Assembly: GCA_009993605.1 (NCBI GenBank)
Contig: JAACTB010000017.1
Location: 1-54,309, forward strand
DNA from: Erythrobacter sp.
Lineage (GTDB): Bacteria; Pseudomonadota; Alphaproteobacteria; Sphingomonadales; Sphingomonadaceae
Direction: 5' to 3'
Length of the DNA: 54,309 nt
Part shown: positions 53,585 to 54,309 of the stretch, piece after piece
Layout of the letters: every line of letters begins with the position of its first letter
Numbering within the stretch: the first letter of the stretch is position 1
Made by a program: the position numbers and the translations under genes
The notes under the pieces: generated by a model
Told to the model about the DNA's origin: nothing
The model's database searches: none
Seen by the model: only the letters and a program-made list of their open reading frames with translations

Positions 53585-54309
53585 GTGACGGCACCGATCC
53601 GCTTTCCCCGTTTCTTCGTGACCTCTCCGTCGCCCTGTCCCTATCTGCCGGGCAAGAGCGAGCGCAAGGTGTTCACCGAATTGCGCGGCGAGAATGCGGA
53701 CGAGCTGAACGAGGCGCTGGGCCGGATCGGGTTCCGTCGCAGCCAGACGGTCGCCTATCGCCCCAGCTGCCTCGACTGCCAGGCCTGCGTTTCCGTGCGC
53801 GTGGTCGCGCAGGAATTCCGCCCCTCGAACAGCCAGAAGCGCCTGATCAAGGCCAATCGCGATCTGATCGCGACCGATTGCCGCCCCTGGGCGACCGAGG
53901 AGCAGTTCGAACTGCTCCAGAAATACCTGTCCGTGCGCCATCCGGGCGGCGGCATGACTCACATGGAAGAGACCGATTTCGCCGACATGGTGGAACACAC
54001 GCCGGTCACCAGCACGGTCATCGAATATCGTGAGCCGACCGAGGACGGACGCCCGGGAAGGTTGGTCGGCGCCTGCCTGACTGACGTGCAGGCGGACGGC
54101 CTTTCGATGATCTACAGCTTCTACGATCCCGACCATGCCGAGCGTTCGGGGCTTGGCACCTATATCATATTGGATCATATGCGGTTGGCGGCGGAGCGTG
54201 GGCTGCCGTATGTCTATCTCGGCTATTGGGTCGCCGGGTCGGACCGGATGCAGTACAAGGTCAGGTTCCGGCCGCTGGAGCGGCTTACCCGGTCGGGATG
54301 GGAGCGGAT
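53585..54309 (+). CDS. bpt: aspartate/glutamate leucyltransferase (partial, runs off the window)
   Basis: Bpt moves Leu from Leu-tRNA to proteins that begin with Asp or Glu, marking them for ClpS/ClpAP degradation. The start is GTG 53585 with AGGAGA upstream, and the frame is open to the window end (241 codons). The N-terminal block [20 protein letters not shown] and the paired Cys in [16 protein letters not shown] form the usual cluster-like region. The C-terminal GNAT core contains [24 protein letters not shown] and [14 protein letters not shown]. The last residues are outside the window. Confidence 0.94.
   Translation, partial: MTAPIRFPRFFVTSPSPCPYLPGKSERKVFTELRGENADELNEALGRIGFRRSQTVAYRPSCLDCQACVSVRVVAQEFRPSNSQKRLIKANRDLIATDCRPWATEEQFELLQKYLSVRHPGGGMTHMEETDFADMVEHTPVTSTVIEYREPTEDGRPGRLVGACLTDVQADGLSMIYSFYDPDHAERSGLGTYIILDHMRLAAERGLPYVYLGYWVAGSDRMQYKVRFRPLERLTRSGWER

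Overview
The window is a GC-rich, gene-dense chromosomal segment of an alphaproteobacterium, most probably order Sphingomonadales and perhaps the Erythrobacter group. This rests on gene order (argS - SPOR - nagZ - scpA - scpB - tatABC; ispH - thrB - rnhA), on two large TonB-dependent receptors with the TGSRI plug motif, on an S46 dipeptidyl-peptidase, on a bpt-type leucyltransferase, and on CtrA-like TTAA-N7-TTAA sites. The genus is an inference. No rRNA, tRNA, insertion sequence, prophage or CRISPR array is visible. Intergenic spaces are short, and only one gene-free stretch exceeds 300 bases (about 49.31-49.64 kb).

Layout: 0-3.2 kb carries gatB, a lipoprotein of uncertain function and trmL. 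3.3-12.6 kb is rich in hydrolases: an S46 peptidase, a UbiB/ABC1 kinase-like protein, a small conserved protein, a lipoprotein M16 protease and a penicillin-acylase-type Ntn hydrolase. 12.7-15.4 kb is clpB behind a candidate heat-shock promoter. 15.4-22.7 kb holds two TonB receptors on either side of a small secreted protein. 22.8-26.2 kb is a leftward group of a SAM methyltransferase, a TPR protein fused to a 2OG-Fe(II) oxygenase-like domain, and a second 2OG oxygenase. 26.3-29.8 kb is an acyl-CoA module (thiolase, SDR dehydrogenase, crotonase) followed by a MarR regulator. 29.8-37.3 kb is a leftward Tad/Cpa pilus operon that lacks the CpaF/TadA ATPase and any Flp pilin. 37.3-39.4 kb has a lysophospholipase-like hydrolase and an FAD oxidoreductase. 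39.4-41.9 kb is ispH-thrB-rnhA. 42-49.3 kb is a long rightward operon from a lipoprotein through argS, SPOR, nagZ, scpA and scpB to tatABC. 49.6-50.2 kb carries two tandem paralogous small membrane proteins. 50.3-54.3 kb has an amidohydrolase, ilvA and the start of bpt, which runs off the window.

Most of the window is housekeeping: tRNA charging and modification, chromosome condensation, protein export, proteostasis, and isoprenoid and amino-acid synthesis. Envelope functions are prominent, with receptors, secreted peptidases, lipoproteins and pilus parts. I do not see a proven new system. The items most worth following are: a roughly 30-bp composite element combining a CtrA-like site with CGGATCGAAAC, found at about 50.28 and 53.48 kb; the tandem small proteins ending in VSP; the TPR/2OG oxygenase group; the Tad operon without its motor; and a hydrolase gene with no canonical start codon.
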